NCBI GenBank assembly: GCA_021531755.1
Contig: JADYUK010000002.1
Coordinates: 62,001 to 126,000, forward strand
Reading direction: 5' to 3'
DNA: 64,000 bases
Origin: Hoylesella loescheii
GTDB taxonomy: Bacteria; Bacteroidota; Bacteroidia; Bacteroidales; Bacteroidaceae
The position numbers and the translations under genes are program-made. Below the pieces are notes generated by a model that saw only the letters and a program-made list of their open reading frames with translations, did no database searches and was not told where the DNA came from. Below are positions 53,835 through 62,599 of this stretch, one piece after another (within the stretch, counting starts at the first letter, position 1; each line of letters opens with the position of its first letter).

Positions 53835-56042
53835 TCAGAAAATCTTGCGTAATATCTCGCGCAGCTCCTCGTAAGCAGACATCTGCTCTGTGTGCTGTGC
53901 TGTGGTGAATGTCATTATGTCCGCCTTCCCGTACTGGTCGGGGAAGATAATCATCGTGTTGCGTCCCTTGAAATATTTCGACAGCTCGTCAGGGAGGCGG
54001 TCCATTGCGCTTTTGTATGACACTGTGCCTTTGCGGGCTGTCACGACGACAAACATGTCCTCGTCGCCAATCTCTGTGGCAAGCGTGGGGAGGTGGTTCC
54101 AGTGGTCCATGCGGACATAGTCGGCGCGGACATTGGTGTGTTTCGCTGTCAGGTACTCTGTTATTGCTGTCAGTGTCTCTCCACGCCCGTTGAATGTTAT
54201 CCGGCAGTCGAGATTACCAGCGAGGCGTGCCAGACGTTCCAGCCATCGTGTGAAGCCGGGTTCGTATTCTGCCCTTGACGGCACGGCGACCTGAAGGCGG
54301 CGCAGTGTGGCGAGAGGCTGTACACAGCGTGCGATGATAATCTGGCGGTTGAGTCCGTTGAAAAGACTCTGCGCGAACTCGCCCCAGAAGCGTGTCGTCA
54401 CCTCCTTGTGTATGTGCAGGCCCATGATTATCTCTGACGCGTCATACTCCTTGAATGCGTGAGTGATGCCGTTGGCTATGTTTGTGGCCAGCCTCACCTG
54501 TGTCTGGACACGCACATCGGCCGCGGCGGCTGTCTTCGTCACGTGTTCGAGAAGCTCATGGCCGCAGCGCTGGTTGTAGGCCGCGTCGTCATCGTCATAG
54601 ACGACATTGAGGGCCACGAGACCACGGTTGAGACGCCTGTTCCTCATCATTATGCCGAGAGAGAGCAGCGTGTCACAGGTCTCAGGATACTTCACAGGTA
54701 TAAGAATCTTCTCGTCGTCGCCCTCATGGCGCTCATTCTTCGACTCTGTGCGTGACTGTATGAGAATCTTCTTTGATGACTGCTCGGTCACGATGGTGCT
54801 TATGACACATGTGAAGAGAATCATCATGACGACACCGTTAAGCGCGGTGTTGTCCATCAGATACACTCCTGGCTCCACCTCCATCTGCATGCCCACCATG
54901 ACCATGGCTATGGCTCCGGCGGCATGGGCTGAGGTCAGTCCGAACATCAGGTGGCCTGACGACCATGGCAGCTTGAAAGCCAGGCAGGAGGCATAGGCTG
55001 CAATGGCTTTGCCGAGAGTGCCGAAGATGACCATTATGGCTACCACGAGGAGTATGTTGCCGCCCTCAAAGAGCACACCGACATTGATGAGCATGCCTAC
55101 TCCAATAAGGAAATAAGGGATGAAGAGGGCGTTGCCGGTGAACTCTATACGGTTCATCAGCGGAGAGACGGAAGGGATGAAGCGGTTGAGGACAAGTCCG
55201 GAGAAGAATGCCCCGAATATCCCCTCAAGGCCAATCAGCGACGACAGGGCGGCAGAGAGGAAGAGGAGGCTCAGGACAAAGATGAACTGCATGACAGCGT
55301 CAGAATACCTGTGGAGGAACCAGCGTGTCAGACGGCGTATGAGGAATGCCATCACCAGGCAGTAGGCGGAGAATTTCAGGATGAAGAGAATCCAGAAAGA
55401 TATGCTCGTCCCGTTGCCGTAGAAAGCGCCGGAGATGGCGGCGAGTGTTATAAGGGAGAGGAGGAGGGACAGCATGGAGGCACCGACAGACAGTGTGACG
55501 GTGCGGTGGCGCTGCAGGCCATAGCGTCCGACGATAGGGTAGGCGATGAGCGTACAGGCCGACATTATGCACGATAGCAGCAGAGCCGACATGGGGCGGT
55601 AGCCAAGACAGTAGGCCGACGTAAAATATGTAAGGGCAAACGGCGCTGCGAACGACAGTATGCCGAAGATGCATACGCGCCGCATATTCTTCTTCAGGCC
55701 CTCCATGTCCATCTCCAGGCCGGCGAGGAACATGATATAGTACAGTCCCACTTTCCCGAAGAGCTCAAAAGAGTCGTCGCGCACAAGGATGCTCAGACCG
55801 TATTTGCCCACAAGCACACCGGCGAGGACCATGCCTATGATATGAGGAATGCGGAGCTTGCCCATGATGATAGGAGCCAGAAGTATTATGAGCAATACGA
55901 CAAAGAATATCAGTGTCGGGTCGGTTATCGGGAACGCATCGGCCAGACCAGCTGGGCAGAGACTGAGTCCCAGCCAGTTGGCCGTCTGCCCGCTTGTGCT
56001 GCAGCAAGGCGCAAATATGTTCAATAAATATGACTGTTCCAT
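53835..56042 (-). CDS. Cation/proton antiporter (CPA2/KefB type) with stress-protein-like tail
   Basis: A 735-residue protein. About 12 hydrophobic segments span 30-420 (LIFFVVLLIILLAPIIMG, IIGMVLAGVLVGKYGLS, LIGLEGIFGAFFSGLVLNR) as in the CPA2 Na+/K+:H+ exchangers. In place of a RCK/TrkA-N domain the C-terminal 300 residues look like two universal-stress-protein-type domains (ILIPVKYPETCDTLLSLG; LQVAVPSRAEYEPGF). It probably exchanges Na+ or K+ for protons. Single gene on the minus strand facing the tRNA. Confidence 0.88.
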   Translation of the reverse strand: MEQSYLLNIFAPCCSTSGQTANWLGLSLCPAGLADAFPITDPTLIFFVVLLIILLAPIIMGKLRIPHIIGMVLAGVLVGKYGLSILVRDDSFELFGKVGLYYIMFLAGLEMDMEGLKKNMRRVCIFGILSFAAPFALTYFTSAYCLGYRPMSALLLSCIMSACTLIAYPIVGRYGLQRHRTVTLSVGASMLSLLLSLITLAAISGAFYGNGTSISFWILFILKFSAYCLVMAFLIRRLTRWFLHRYSDAVMQFIFVLSLLFLSAALSSLIGLEGIFGAFFSGLVLNRFIPSVSPLMNRIEFTGNALFIPYFLIGVGMLINVGVLFEGGNILLVVAIMVIFGTLGKAIAAYASCLAFKLPWSSGHLMFGLTSAHAAGAIAMVMVGMQMEVEPGVYLMDNTALNGVVMMILFTCVISTIVTEQSSKKILIQSRTESKNERHEGDDEKILIPVKYPETCDTLLSLGIMMRNRRLNRGLVALNVVYDDDDAAYNQRCGHELLEHVTKTAAAADVRVQTQVRLATNIANGITHAFKEYDASEIIMGLHIHKEVTTRFWGEFAQSLFNGLNRQIIIARCVQPLATLRRLQVAVPSRAEYEPGFTRWLERLARLAGNLDCRITFNGRGETLTAITEYLTAKHTNVRADYVRMDHWNHLPTLATEIGDEDMFVVVTARKGTVSYKSAMDRLPDELSKYFKGRNTMIIFPDQYGKADIMTFTTAQHTEQMSAYEELREILRKIF

Positions 56043-56084
56043 CTTGGAGTCTGCATTAGGTTTCTTGTTCTCAGGCTGATGGTG

Positions 56085-57059
56085 TTAATGGGTTGTGCTG
56101 TCGCTGCCATTTGGTGTCTGTGTCCGTGTGCTGCCGTCTGTGTGGTTCTCTGGCAGGCTGTCAGCCCTTGCCCTCGATTTTGTGACGAGCCATACACCCG
56201 AGAATACAAGCGCCACGGCGAGCGCCTGCGACCATTTCAGCAGGGCAATGCCGAGTATGAGTGAGGCTGTCACAGAGACAATAGGCTGTACGTAATTGTA
56301 TACCGACACTACAGTGGGGCGCAGTGTGCGCTGGCCTATCATCGTCAGGATATATCCCACGTATGTGCCGAAGAACACGACATACGCCGCCTCCCACCAT
56401 GTCTTCTCCGGGACCCGGGGCCAGTCAGTCTCCATTATATGTCCCATGGAGAGGGGTATTATGAATACAGATGCCCACAGGAACATCCACTTGTTTGTGG
56501 TGAAGACTGTGTAGCGCTTAATCAGAGGGTTGAACAGCGACAGGTACAGGGCGAAAGAGAATTGTGCCCCAAGACACAGCAGGTCGCCGCGTATGTCTCC
56601 TACCTTGTCGCTGACGGCCGCCGCGCTTGTCAGGATGAGGATAAGAGCCCCGGAGCATCCCATTAGGACACCGCATGCCTTCTTCCCCGTGATAGGCTCC
56701 TTGAGTATCAGCGCCGACAATATCATCGCGAAGATAGGCATTGATGTCGTCACGATGCTCGCGTTGACGGGCGATGTTATGGACAGCCCGAGAGTGTAGA
56801 GACACTGGTTCGTGACGATGCCGAGGAATCCTGCGCCTGCAAATCCCATTATGTCTCTCACCGGTACGTGCTCGTGTCTGACAAATAATGATGTCAGCCA
56901 GAACAGCATTGCTCCGCCTGCAACGCGGAACGCTACCATGTCCATGCCGTCTATGCCATGCGTCATGGCGTCTTTCCCGAGAGGAGCCATAAGCCCCCAG
57001 AAAGCGCATGCCATGAACATGGAGAGGTGGGCAATTATTGGGTTGCTGTGTTTTTTCAT
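56085..57059 (-). CDS. EamA/DMT-family permease
   Basis: A 324-residue membrane protein with ten predicted helices in two EamA repeats (AHLSMFMACAFWGLMAPLGK, ..; LGAQFSFALYLSLFNPLI, ..YNYVQPIVSVTASLILG). DMT permeases export amino acids, sugars or metabolites; the substrate cannot be told. A hydrophilic Ser/Thr-rich tail of about 25 residues ends the protein. It is 42 bp upstream of the antiporter gene on the same strand, so the two may be co-transcribed. Confidence 0.9.
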   Translation of the reverse strand: MKKHSNPIIAHLSMFMACAFWGLMAPLGKDAMTHGIDGMDMVAFRVAGGAMLFWLTSLFVRHEHVPVRDIMGFAGAGFLGIVTNQCLYTLGLSITSPVNASIVTTSMPIFAMILSALILKEPITGKKACGVLMGCSGALILILTSAAAVSDKVGDIRGDLLCLGAQFSFALYLSLFNPLIKRYTVFTTNKWMFLWASVFIIPLSMGHIMETDWPRVPEKTWWEAAYVVFFGTYVGYILTMIGQRTLRPTVVSVYNYVQPIVSVTASLILGIALLKWSQALAVALVFSGVWLVTKSRARADSLPENHTDGSTRTQTPNGSDSTTH

Positions 57060-57294
57060 CAGTCCTTTATGGGTTGTTATGTGCCTGTGCCGTCCGGCCG
57101 GATATACCCCTCTGTCTGGCTTGCCCGTAATATCGTAGGGAAACCAGTATGGGGTATAAAGCCGTGAGTGTGTGTCGTATGCGTCATGCTGTGGCTTTCA
57201 GGCCTGATAGGACCACATGCATGGCTGCAGATTCAGAACGACCAAACAATGTTAAAAATCAGTGCAAATTTACAAACATTTCATGGAAAATGAC

Positions 57295-57302
57295 TATATT
57301 TG
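57295..57302 (+). promoter_or_regulatory. -7 box of the ATPase-DUF4435 pair
   Basis: TATATTTG, giving a leader of about 15 nt before ATG 57324. The -33 match is weak. AT-rich DNA separates it from the divergent EamA gene; 57060-57290 is otherwise empty. Confidence 0.65.
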
Positions 57303-57323
57303 CGAAAATAAATCACAACAGAC

Positions 57324-58013
57324 ATGAAAAAATACGCTGATTACATACGTGAAGTGGAGATTGCAGAGCTATGGCGCGGGCATAAGCATATCTTGTGGAA
57401 GCTCGACCCCGAGGTCAATGTGCTCAGCGGCACTAACGGTATAGGCAAGAGCACCATACTCCGCCGTATGGCAAGCGGAGTGAGAAGCCTCGACAGTAAC
57501 GGAGAGGACGGCATCACAATAAGGGTCTATCCTGACGATGCCGAGCTGCTGCGCTATGATGTCATCACGACACCCGATGTAAGAAGCGAGTTCGACGAGA
57601 ACCTTGAGGCCCTGCAGGAGCGAGTCGAGAATTATGAGCATGGCGAGCGGTGGGCGACATTCTGCGATATTGTCGACGAGATGTTCAGCGCCACGAGCAA
57701 GACGATAGTCCGTGATGCCAAGCGTGTAGAACTCTGCCAGTGGGACGAGCCGCTACATCTTCACCTGCTGTCAAGCGGTGAGAAACAGCTCCTTGTCATC
57801 CTCATGACCGTGATGCTCGAGGATGGTAACAGCACGACACTGTTCATGGACGAGCCTGAGGTGTCGCTCCATATGGAGTGGCAGCAGACACTTATAGAGA
57901 AAATACGCAGGCTGAATCCGAAGGTGCAGATAATCCTCAGCACACACTCCCCGGCAATCATCATGAACGGATGGATGGACAAGGTGACAGAGGTGACGGA
58001 TATAACACTCTGA
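57324..58013 (+). CDS. Compact ABC/SMC-type ATPase, AriA-like partner of DUF4435
   Basis: A 229-residue ATPase of the AAA_15/AAA_21 class. Walker A GTNGIGKST (36-44), signature-like LSSGEKQ (149-155), Walker B LFMDEPE (173-179) and the switch histidine in STHSPAII (H208). Only about 100 residues separate Walker A and signature, so the long coiled-coil insertion of SMC/OLD ATPases and of AriA (PARIS, about 450 residues) is lacking. The next gene encodes a DUF4435 protein, which is the AriB partner in PARIS. It may sense phage anti-host factors, but a housekeeping role is also possible because the neighbours are core genes. Confidence 0.82.
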   Translation: MKKYADYIREVEIAELWRGHKHILWKLDPEVNVLSGTNGIGKSTILRRMASGVRSLDSNGEDGITIRVYPDDAELLRYDVITTPDVRSEFDENLEALQERVENYEHGERWATFCDIVDEMFSATSKTIVRDAKRVELCQWDEPLHLHLLSSGEKQLLVILMTVMLEDGNSTTLFMDEPEVSLHMEWQQTLIEKIRRLNPKVQIILSTHSPAIIMNGWMDKVTEVTDITL

Positions 58014-58200
58014 CCTCGACAGACAGGCAGTGGCATAACCTCCTCCTACCCTCAAAGTCAACCTCTCACCCTCAAAGTCAACCTCCCCCCTTCTCCGGCA
58101 ACCTTCCCACCCCTTCTCCTACTATCCCCTCCTCTTCCTCTGACCATCCATGCTGTGCCCTCTTCCATCGGCATGGCATAATACCCCCTCCCTACGAGCG

Positions 58201-59235
58201 ATGAAACTCACACAGCATATCTCATCACGATACATGACCGCCGCAAACGCCCTGCGGTCACAGAAAGCGCGACGACGCATCGTGGCCTATGTCGAGAGCT
58301 ACGATGATGTCCTCTTCTGGCGTACTGTGCTGGGACAGTTTGAGGATTCATCACGCTATTTCGAGATAATGCTCCCTACCAAGGAGCGCACAGGGAAGAA
58401 GGTGATAGGGCGTGGCAAACGGTCGGCCATAGAGAGTATCCTGTCTAATACCGGGCGTGACATGATAGCCTGTGTCGACGCCGACTATGACTATCTCATG
58501 CAGGGAGCCACAGAGGCATCGAGGACACTGCTCCATACACCCTATGTCTTCCATACATTCGCCTATTCAATAGAGAATCTCCAGTGTTATGCCGCGGGGC
58601 TGCATAATGTCTGTGTCATGGTAACGCTCAATGACCACCGTGTCTTTGACTTCGAGATGTTCATGCGCGTGTATTCCGTCACCGTATGGCCACTCTTCTG
58701 CTGGTCAGTGGCTCTGTACCGTGCCGACCGCTTTGACGCCATGACCATAACAGACATGGACAAGGTCATATCCATTGCAAAGCCCTCGCTCTACAATATA
58801 GACAATATTCTGGAGCGGGTGGGCCACAAGGTGAAGAACAGGATATCCCTGCTGCGCAAGAGCCACCCCGACATAGCGGCCACGATACCAAGAGTGGAGA
58901 GCAGCCTTGTAGAGCTCGGCGTGACACCAGAGACAACATACCTCTTTCTCCATGGCCACCACCTCTTCGAGAAAGTCGTCGTCCCCGTTGTCGACTGTGT
59001 CTGCTCCTATCTCGTCAGGGAGCGTGAGGAGGAAATCCACCGCCAGGCAGTCCACCGTGTGCAGATGAACAACGAGCTGTCATGCTATGCCAACTCGCTC
59101 GAGAGCATCACATCGATGATGAAGAAGAATGTCACTTACGTCACATCGCCAGTCTATCAGCACATCGCGGCACAGCTCCAAGCGGTGTTGTCGTCAGCGC
59201 CGGCCGCCAAGGAGAACACTGGCGGGGCACAGTGA
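58201..59235 (+). CDS. DUF4435 (TOPRIM-like) protein, AriB-like
   Basis: A 344-residue protein from ATG 58201. DUF4435 features: E32 in YVESYDDVLFW, D93 and D95 in CVDADYDYL, and the SIENLQCY block (124-131). E plus DxD is the metal-binding pattern of TOPRIM nucleases, including AriB and OLD. The C-terminal ~150 residues are helical and basic. The gene lies 187 bp after the ATPase with no terminator between; that gap carries two CCCTCAAAGTCAACCT copies. It probably acts as the effector nuclease of the pair; its RNA or DNA target is unknown. Confidence 0.82.
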   Translation: MKLTQHISSRYMTAANALRSQKARRRIVAYVESYDDVLFWRTVLGQFEDSSRYFEIMLPTKERTGKKVIGRGKRSAIESILSNTGRDMIACVDADYDYLMQGATEASRTLLHTPYVFHTFAYSIENLQCYAAGLHNVCVMVTLNDHRVFDFEMFMRVYSVTVWPLFCWSVALYRADRFDAMTITDMDKVISIAKPSLYNIDNILERVGHKVKNRISLLRKSHPDIAATIPRVESSLVELGVTPETTYLFLHGHHLFEKVVVPVVDCVCSYLVREREEEIHRQAVHRVQMNNELSCYANSLESITSMMKKNVTYVTSPVYQHIAAQLQAVLSSAPAAKENTGGAQ

Positions 59236-59286
59236 CACATGCCACAGATAAATAGCAGAACTCCCCCATCCAGAACAAACAGAGAC

Positions 59287-60090
59287 ATGATACAGATTAG
59301 AGATATAAAGAAGAGCTTCGGCACGCTCGAGGTGCTCAAAGGCATAAACCTCACCATAGAGAAAGGTGAGGTCGTAAGCATTGTCGGGCCCTCAGGAGCC
59401 GGCAAGACAACACTCCTGCAGATAATAGGCTCACTGGACAGAGCCGACAGCGGTTCGGTGACATTCGGCGGCCAGGACATAACACGGCTGTCACAGCGCA
59501 AGCTGGCCGATTTCCGTAACCGCCATATAGGCTTCGTGTTCCAGTTCCACCAGCTGCTGCCAGAGTTCTCAGCCCTTGAGAATGTCATGATACCCGCCCT
59601 CATAGCAGGCACACCCCGCCGTCAGGCCAAGGAGCGCGCGCTCCATCTCCTGGAGCTTATGGGGCTTGAGGACCGCCGTGACCATAAGCCGGCAGAGCTG
59701 TCAGGAGGCGAGAAGCAACGTGTCGCCGTGGCGAGAGCCCTCGTCAACGACCCCGATGTCATACTCGCCGACGAGCCGTCAGGTTCGCTCGACACGAAGA
59801 ACAAGACAGAGCTGCACAGCCTCTTCTTCAACCTGCGCGACAAGCTCGGGCAGACATTCGTCATCGTCACACACGACGAGACGCTGGCGGCCCTGACCGA
59901 CCGCACCATACACATGCGCGACGGACAGATAGTCACCGACTGTGAGCAGCCACAGGCAGCGGAAACACCCCAGGATATGCCCGTAGTAGAGACCGCGGCC
60001 GAAGGGGAAGAAAACCAAGAGGAGGACAGAGAGGAGAGCAGAGAGGAGAACAGAGAGAACACCATAACAGAGACAGAACAGACAGCATGA
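59287..60090 (+). CDS. LolD-like ABC transporter ATPase with acidic tail
   Basis: A 267-residue protein from ATG 59287 ([12 protein letters not shown]). Walker [13 protein letters not shown]-loop [16 protein letters not shown], signature [15 protein letters not shown] and Walker [13 protein letters not shown] are those of MacB/LolD ATPases, which release lipoproteins or drive mechanotransmission from the inner membrane. Typical LolD has about 220-230 residues; here the last ~45 form a Glu-rich tail ([20 protein letters not shown]). No LolCE permease is adjacent. Its ATGA overlaps the start of the next gene. Confidence 0.88.
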   Translation: MIQIRDIKKSFGTLEVLKGINLTIEKGEVVSIVGPSGAGKTTLLQIIGSLDRADSGSVTFGGQDITRLSQRKLADFRNRHIGFVFQFHQLLPEFSALENVMIPALIAGTPRRQAKERALHLLELMGLEDRRDHKPAELSGGEKQRVAVARALVNDPDVILADEPSGSLDTKNKTELHSLFFNLRDKLGQTFVIVTHDETLAALTDRTIHMRDGQIVTDCEQPQAAETPQDMPVVETAAEGEENQEEDREESREENRENTITETEQTA

Positions 60091-60953
60091 GACTATCTTT
60101 AGGAAAGATGAACCACATGAAAGTGGTGAGAAAGGCAGACTTCGGACTATATCTTGACGGAGGCCCTACGGGCGATGTCCTCCTGCCTAACCGTTATGTC
60201 CCCAAGGGGACACGCATAGGCGACGAGATAGACGTCTTCATATATCTCGACCAGGACGAGCGCCCCGTGGCTACCACAGAGCGTCCGCTGGCCATGGTCG
60301 GCGATTTCGCCTTCCTCACGGTGGCATGGGTGAATGAGTTCGGGGCATTCCTTGACTGGGGGCTCATGAAGGATGTCTTCTGCCCCTTCCGTGAGCAGAA
60401 GCGCAGGATGGAGAAAGGGCGCGCGTACATGGTGCACATACATCTTGACGAGGAGACATACCGCATCGTGGCCTCTGCAAAGATAGAGCACTATCTCTCG
60501 AAGGAGCGTCCGCCGTATAAGGTAGGCGATGAGGTTGACATACTCGTGTGGCAGAAGACAGACCTCGGCTTCAAGGTCATTGTCGACAACCAGTATCAGG
60601 GACTTGTCTACGATAGTCAGATATTCCGCGAGCTGCATGGCGGCGACCGTCTGAGGGGCTATGTCAGCGCCGTCCGTCCCGACGGCAAGGTAGATATCGC
60701 GCTGCAGAAGCATGGTCGCGCCCAGACGCTTGATTTCTCAGAGCGGCTTCATGAGTATCTCTTTGAGCATGACGGCTATTGTCCCTTCACCGACAAGTCT
60801 GACGCTGAGGCGATATACAGTGAGTTCCATGTCAGCAAGAAAGTCTTCAAGCGTGCTGTCGGCGATTTGTACAAGAGGCGCCTCATAACGCTCGCCCCCG
60901 ACGGTATAGAGCTCAAGACGATGAACGTTTTCCCAATGCCAGATGAGGAGTGA
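60087..60953 (+). CDS. S1-domain RNA-binding protein (CvfB/YitL-like)
   Basis: A 288-residue protein with three S1-like OB folds ([54 protein letters not shown]) and a C-terminal winged helix ([20 protein letters not shown]). It matches CvfB-type regulators that bind RNA. The start ATG overlaps the lolD-like stop (ATGA), so the two are coupled. The last seven codons (FPMPDEE and stop) lie inside the first family B unit, so the C-terminus was changed by the repeat. Confidence 0.9.
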   Translation: MRLSLGKMNHMKVVRKADFGLYLDGGPTGDVLLPNRYVPKGTRIGDEIDVFIYLDQDERPVATTERPLAMVGDFAFLTVAWVNEFGAFLDWGLMKDVFCPFREQKRRMEKGRAYMVHIHLDEETYRIVASAKIEHYLSKERPPYKVGDEVDILVWQKTDLGFKVIVDNQYQGLVYDSQIFRELHGGDRLRGYVSAVRPDGKVDIALQKHGRAQTLDFSERLHEYLFEHDGYCPFTDKSDAEAIYSEFHVSKKVFKRAVGDLYKRRLITLAPDGIELKTMNVFPMPDEE

Positions 60954-61154
60954 CGAGCTTGCTCGGTCAATGCCATGGCGGGGAAAACGAAGGCACAGCC
61001 AACGTTTTCCCAACGTCAGATGAGTAGTGACGAGCTTGCTCAGTCAATGCCATGGCGGGGAAAACGAAGGCACAGCCAGCGTTTTCCCAACGCCAGATGA
61101 GTAGTGACGAGCTTGCTCGGGCATTGTCATGGCGAGAAACGGTCGGATAAAATC
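60924..61154 (+). repeat. Family B, three tandem 77-bp units
   Basis: Units begin at 60924, 61001 and 61078, each 77 bp. The stem is ACGAGC-TT-GCTCGG in units 1 and 3 and ACGAGC-TT-GCTCAG in unit 2. Unit 1 overlaps the 3' end of the S1-domain gene. Unit 3 is chimeric: its first half resembles units 1-2, while from about 61112 it is identical to the copy at 62780 and runs into the IS1380 remnant. Confidence 0.85.
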
Positions 61155-61478
61155 CAACGGATGATTTCGCTGTATTGATAACCATACAACCTGCATCTCA
61201 TACCGAGGGTTGAGTCGATTACAGATGAGAGATTGGAGTCAAATTGCTCCATTATTGAAAAAAATCCTTCAAGAGGAGAGAGTTTCTCAGATTTTATTGC
61301 TACCTTTACCATGTCTGTCGGGTTTGATACGTATTTTGATTTGCAACACTAAGACAGGTGAAAAATCTGACATGGCAAAATCCTGAGCTGCTCGGCTTTG
61401 CCGCTTGCCACAAGCAAGAACTTTTTGTTGCTCAGGTACTTAAAAAGGTTTATTTGTAATAGTGTTGCGGAATTAAGG
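61112..61478 (-). mobile_element. IS1380-type remnant 1 (left end with transposase N-terminus)
   Basis: The minus strand encodes 61 residues from 61312 (MVKVAIKSEKLSP.., MEQFDSNLSSVIDSTLG.., YGYQYSEIIR), the start of an IS1380-family transposase, cut off at a family B junction. The outer end CCTTAATTCCGCAACACTATTAC at ~61478 looks like an IS terminus. The 367 bp are ~95% identical to 62780-63146. Both copies share the same internal junction, so one was copied from the other. Confidence 0.75.
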
Positions 61479-61496
61479 ATTAACAAGCAAACTCGC

Positions 61497-62522
61497 ATGA
61501 AACCTACACGTAACAAAATATTCTGCTATGGATGCCGAAAGCAAAAAATGCTTTTTGAAACACAGGCGAAAGCGGACAATTTCATCCGTTACAATAGCGA
61601 AGGCATCTTGGAAGAAAACGGGAAAGCCCCAGTTAGAAGTTATTACTGTGAAATGTGTGGAGGTTATCATGTGACTAGTAATCCTTCTGCGGAAGTCGGG
61701 GAACAACTTAATCAGCGAGACCGTCAACTGATTCATAACATCACTGCATATCAAAAGGAAATTAAGGAGGTCAAGGCTTTGAGTGCTTTGTTGTCTAAGC
61801 GATTGGAGCGTATCAAGGCTTTACTCTTCTTTGGCCAAGTTGATGAAGCAGAAGACTTATTGGATATATGCAACCTTGACATTGAAGAAATTAGTTCACA
61901 CCCACTTCGTGGCACTGGCAAGCTTACAACATTGCGAGGAAGAGTTGATAAGATGTACAAACTAATGGCTTCAGTTAAAGATCTTCTTGGTAAGACAGAA
62001 GAAGAACAGGCAAATTATATATCCAACCCTACTTTGGAAAAAGATGATTATACACTGGGAATCATCATTTCCAATGTCCGAACCATTCGGGAAATAGATG
62101 CATTGTTGAATGAGAATGAATCGTCACTTGCCAATAGTAATACAGACGACGTTTCAGAGAGGCTCTTCAGGTGCCGGGAACTCTTGGCAAACATACAAAG
62201 GGATGGAAAGAAAGAGGTAACAGCGAAATACAACACCCTATTTGATGAACAGCAACGCAAATTAAGGATTACAACAGACAACAAAAAGGCACCGCAATAC
62301 TTCAATAAGAAGGAGTATAAATCGGCAATCCTTTCGCTGATTGAGAGATTGGAAATAATTCAAAAAACATTTAATGATGGTGATTATGACACCTGTGAGA
62401 CGGCCCTAGAAATCGCTTATTATATGTTGGATGAGATTCAGGCAAATGATGACAACACCACATTGATAAAGCGGCAACTCGACCAATGGACTGAACGTAT
62501 CAACAGCATGAAAGGAATTTGA
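61497..62522 (+). CDS. Zinc-ribbon and coiled-coil protein between IS remnants
   Basis: A 341-residue protein from ATG 61497, 18 bases outside the IS terminus. The N-terminus has a four-Cys ribbon: C10, C13 (FCYGCRKQ) and C51, C54 (YYCEMCGGYH). The rest is helical and charged, with Leu-rich heptads at about 75-125 and 200-330. It is AT-richer than the core genes. The IS end reads TAGTGTTGCGG on the plus strand, similar to TAnnTTTG, so the element may supply its promoter. A terminator follows. I recognise no family; a nucleic-acid-binding role is possible. Confidence 0.7.
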   Translation: MKPTRNKIFCYGCRKQKMLFETQAKADNFIRYNSEGILEENGKAPVRSYYCEMCGGYHVTSNPSAEVGEQLNQRDRQLIHNITAYQKEIKEVKALSALLSKRLERIKALLFFGQVDEAEDLLDICNLDIEEISSHPLRGTGKLTTLRGRVDKMYKLMASVKDLLGKTEEEQANYISNPTLEKDDYTLGIIISNVRTIREIDALLNENESSLANSNTDDVSERLFRCRELLANIQRDGKKEVTAKYNTLFDEQQRKLRITTDNKKAPQYFNKKEYKSAILSLIERLEIIQKTFNDGDYDTCETALEIAYYMLDEIQANDDNTTLIKRQLDQWTERINSMKGI

Positions 62523-62563
62523 TTACTCTGTGTTTATGGCACATACAGCAACAGCAATTCAGC

Positions 62564-62596
62564 ATACCGTCTTCGCTCTATAGACGGTATTTTCTT
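62564..62596 (+). terminator. Terminator of the zinc-ribbon gene
   Basis: ATACCGTCT / AGACGGTAT with a 9-base loop and TTTCTTTTA after it, 42 bases past the stop. Confidence 0.85.
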
Positions 62597-62599
62597 TTA

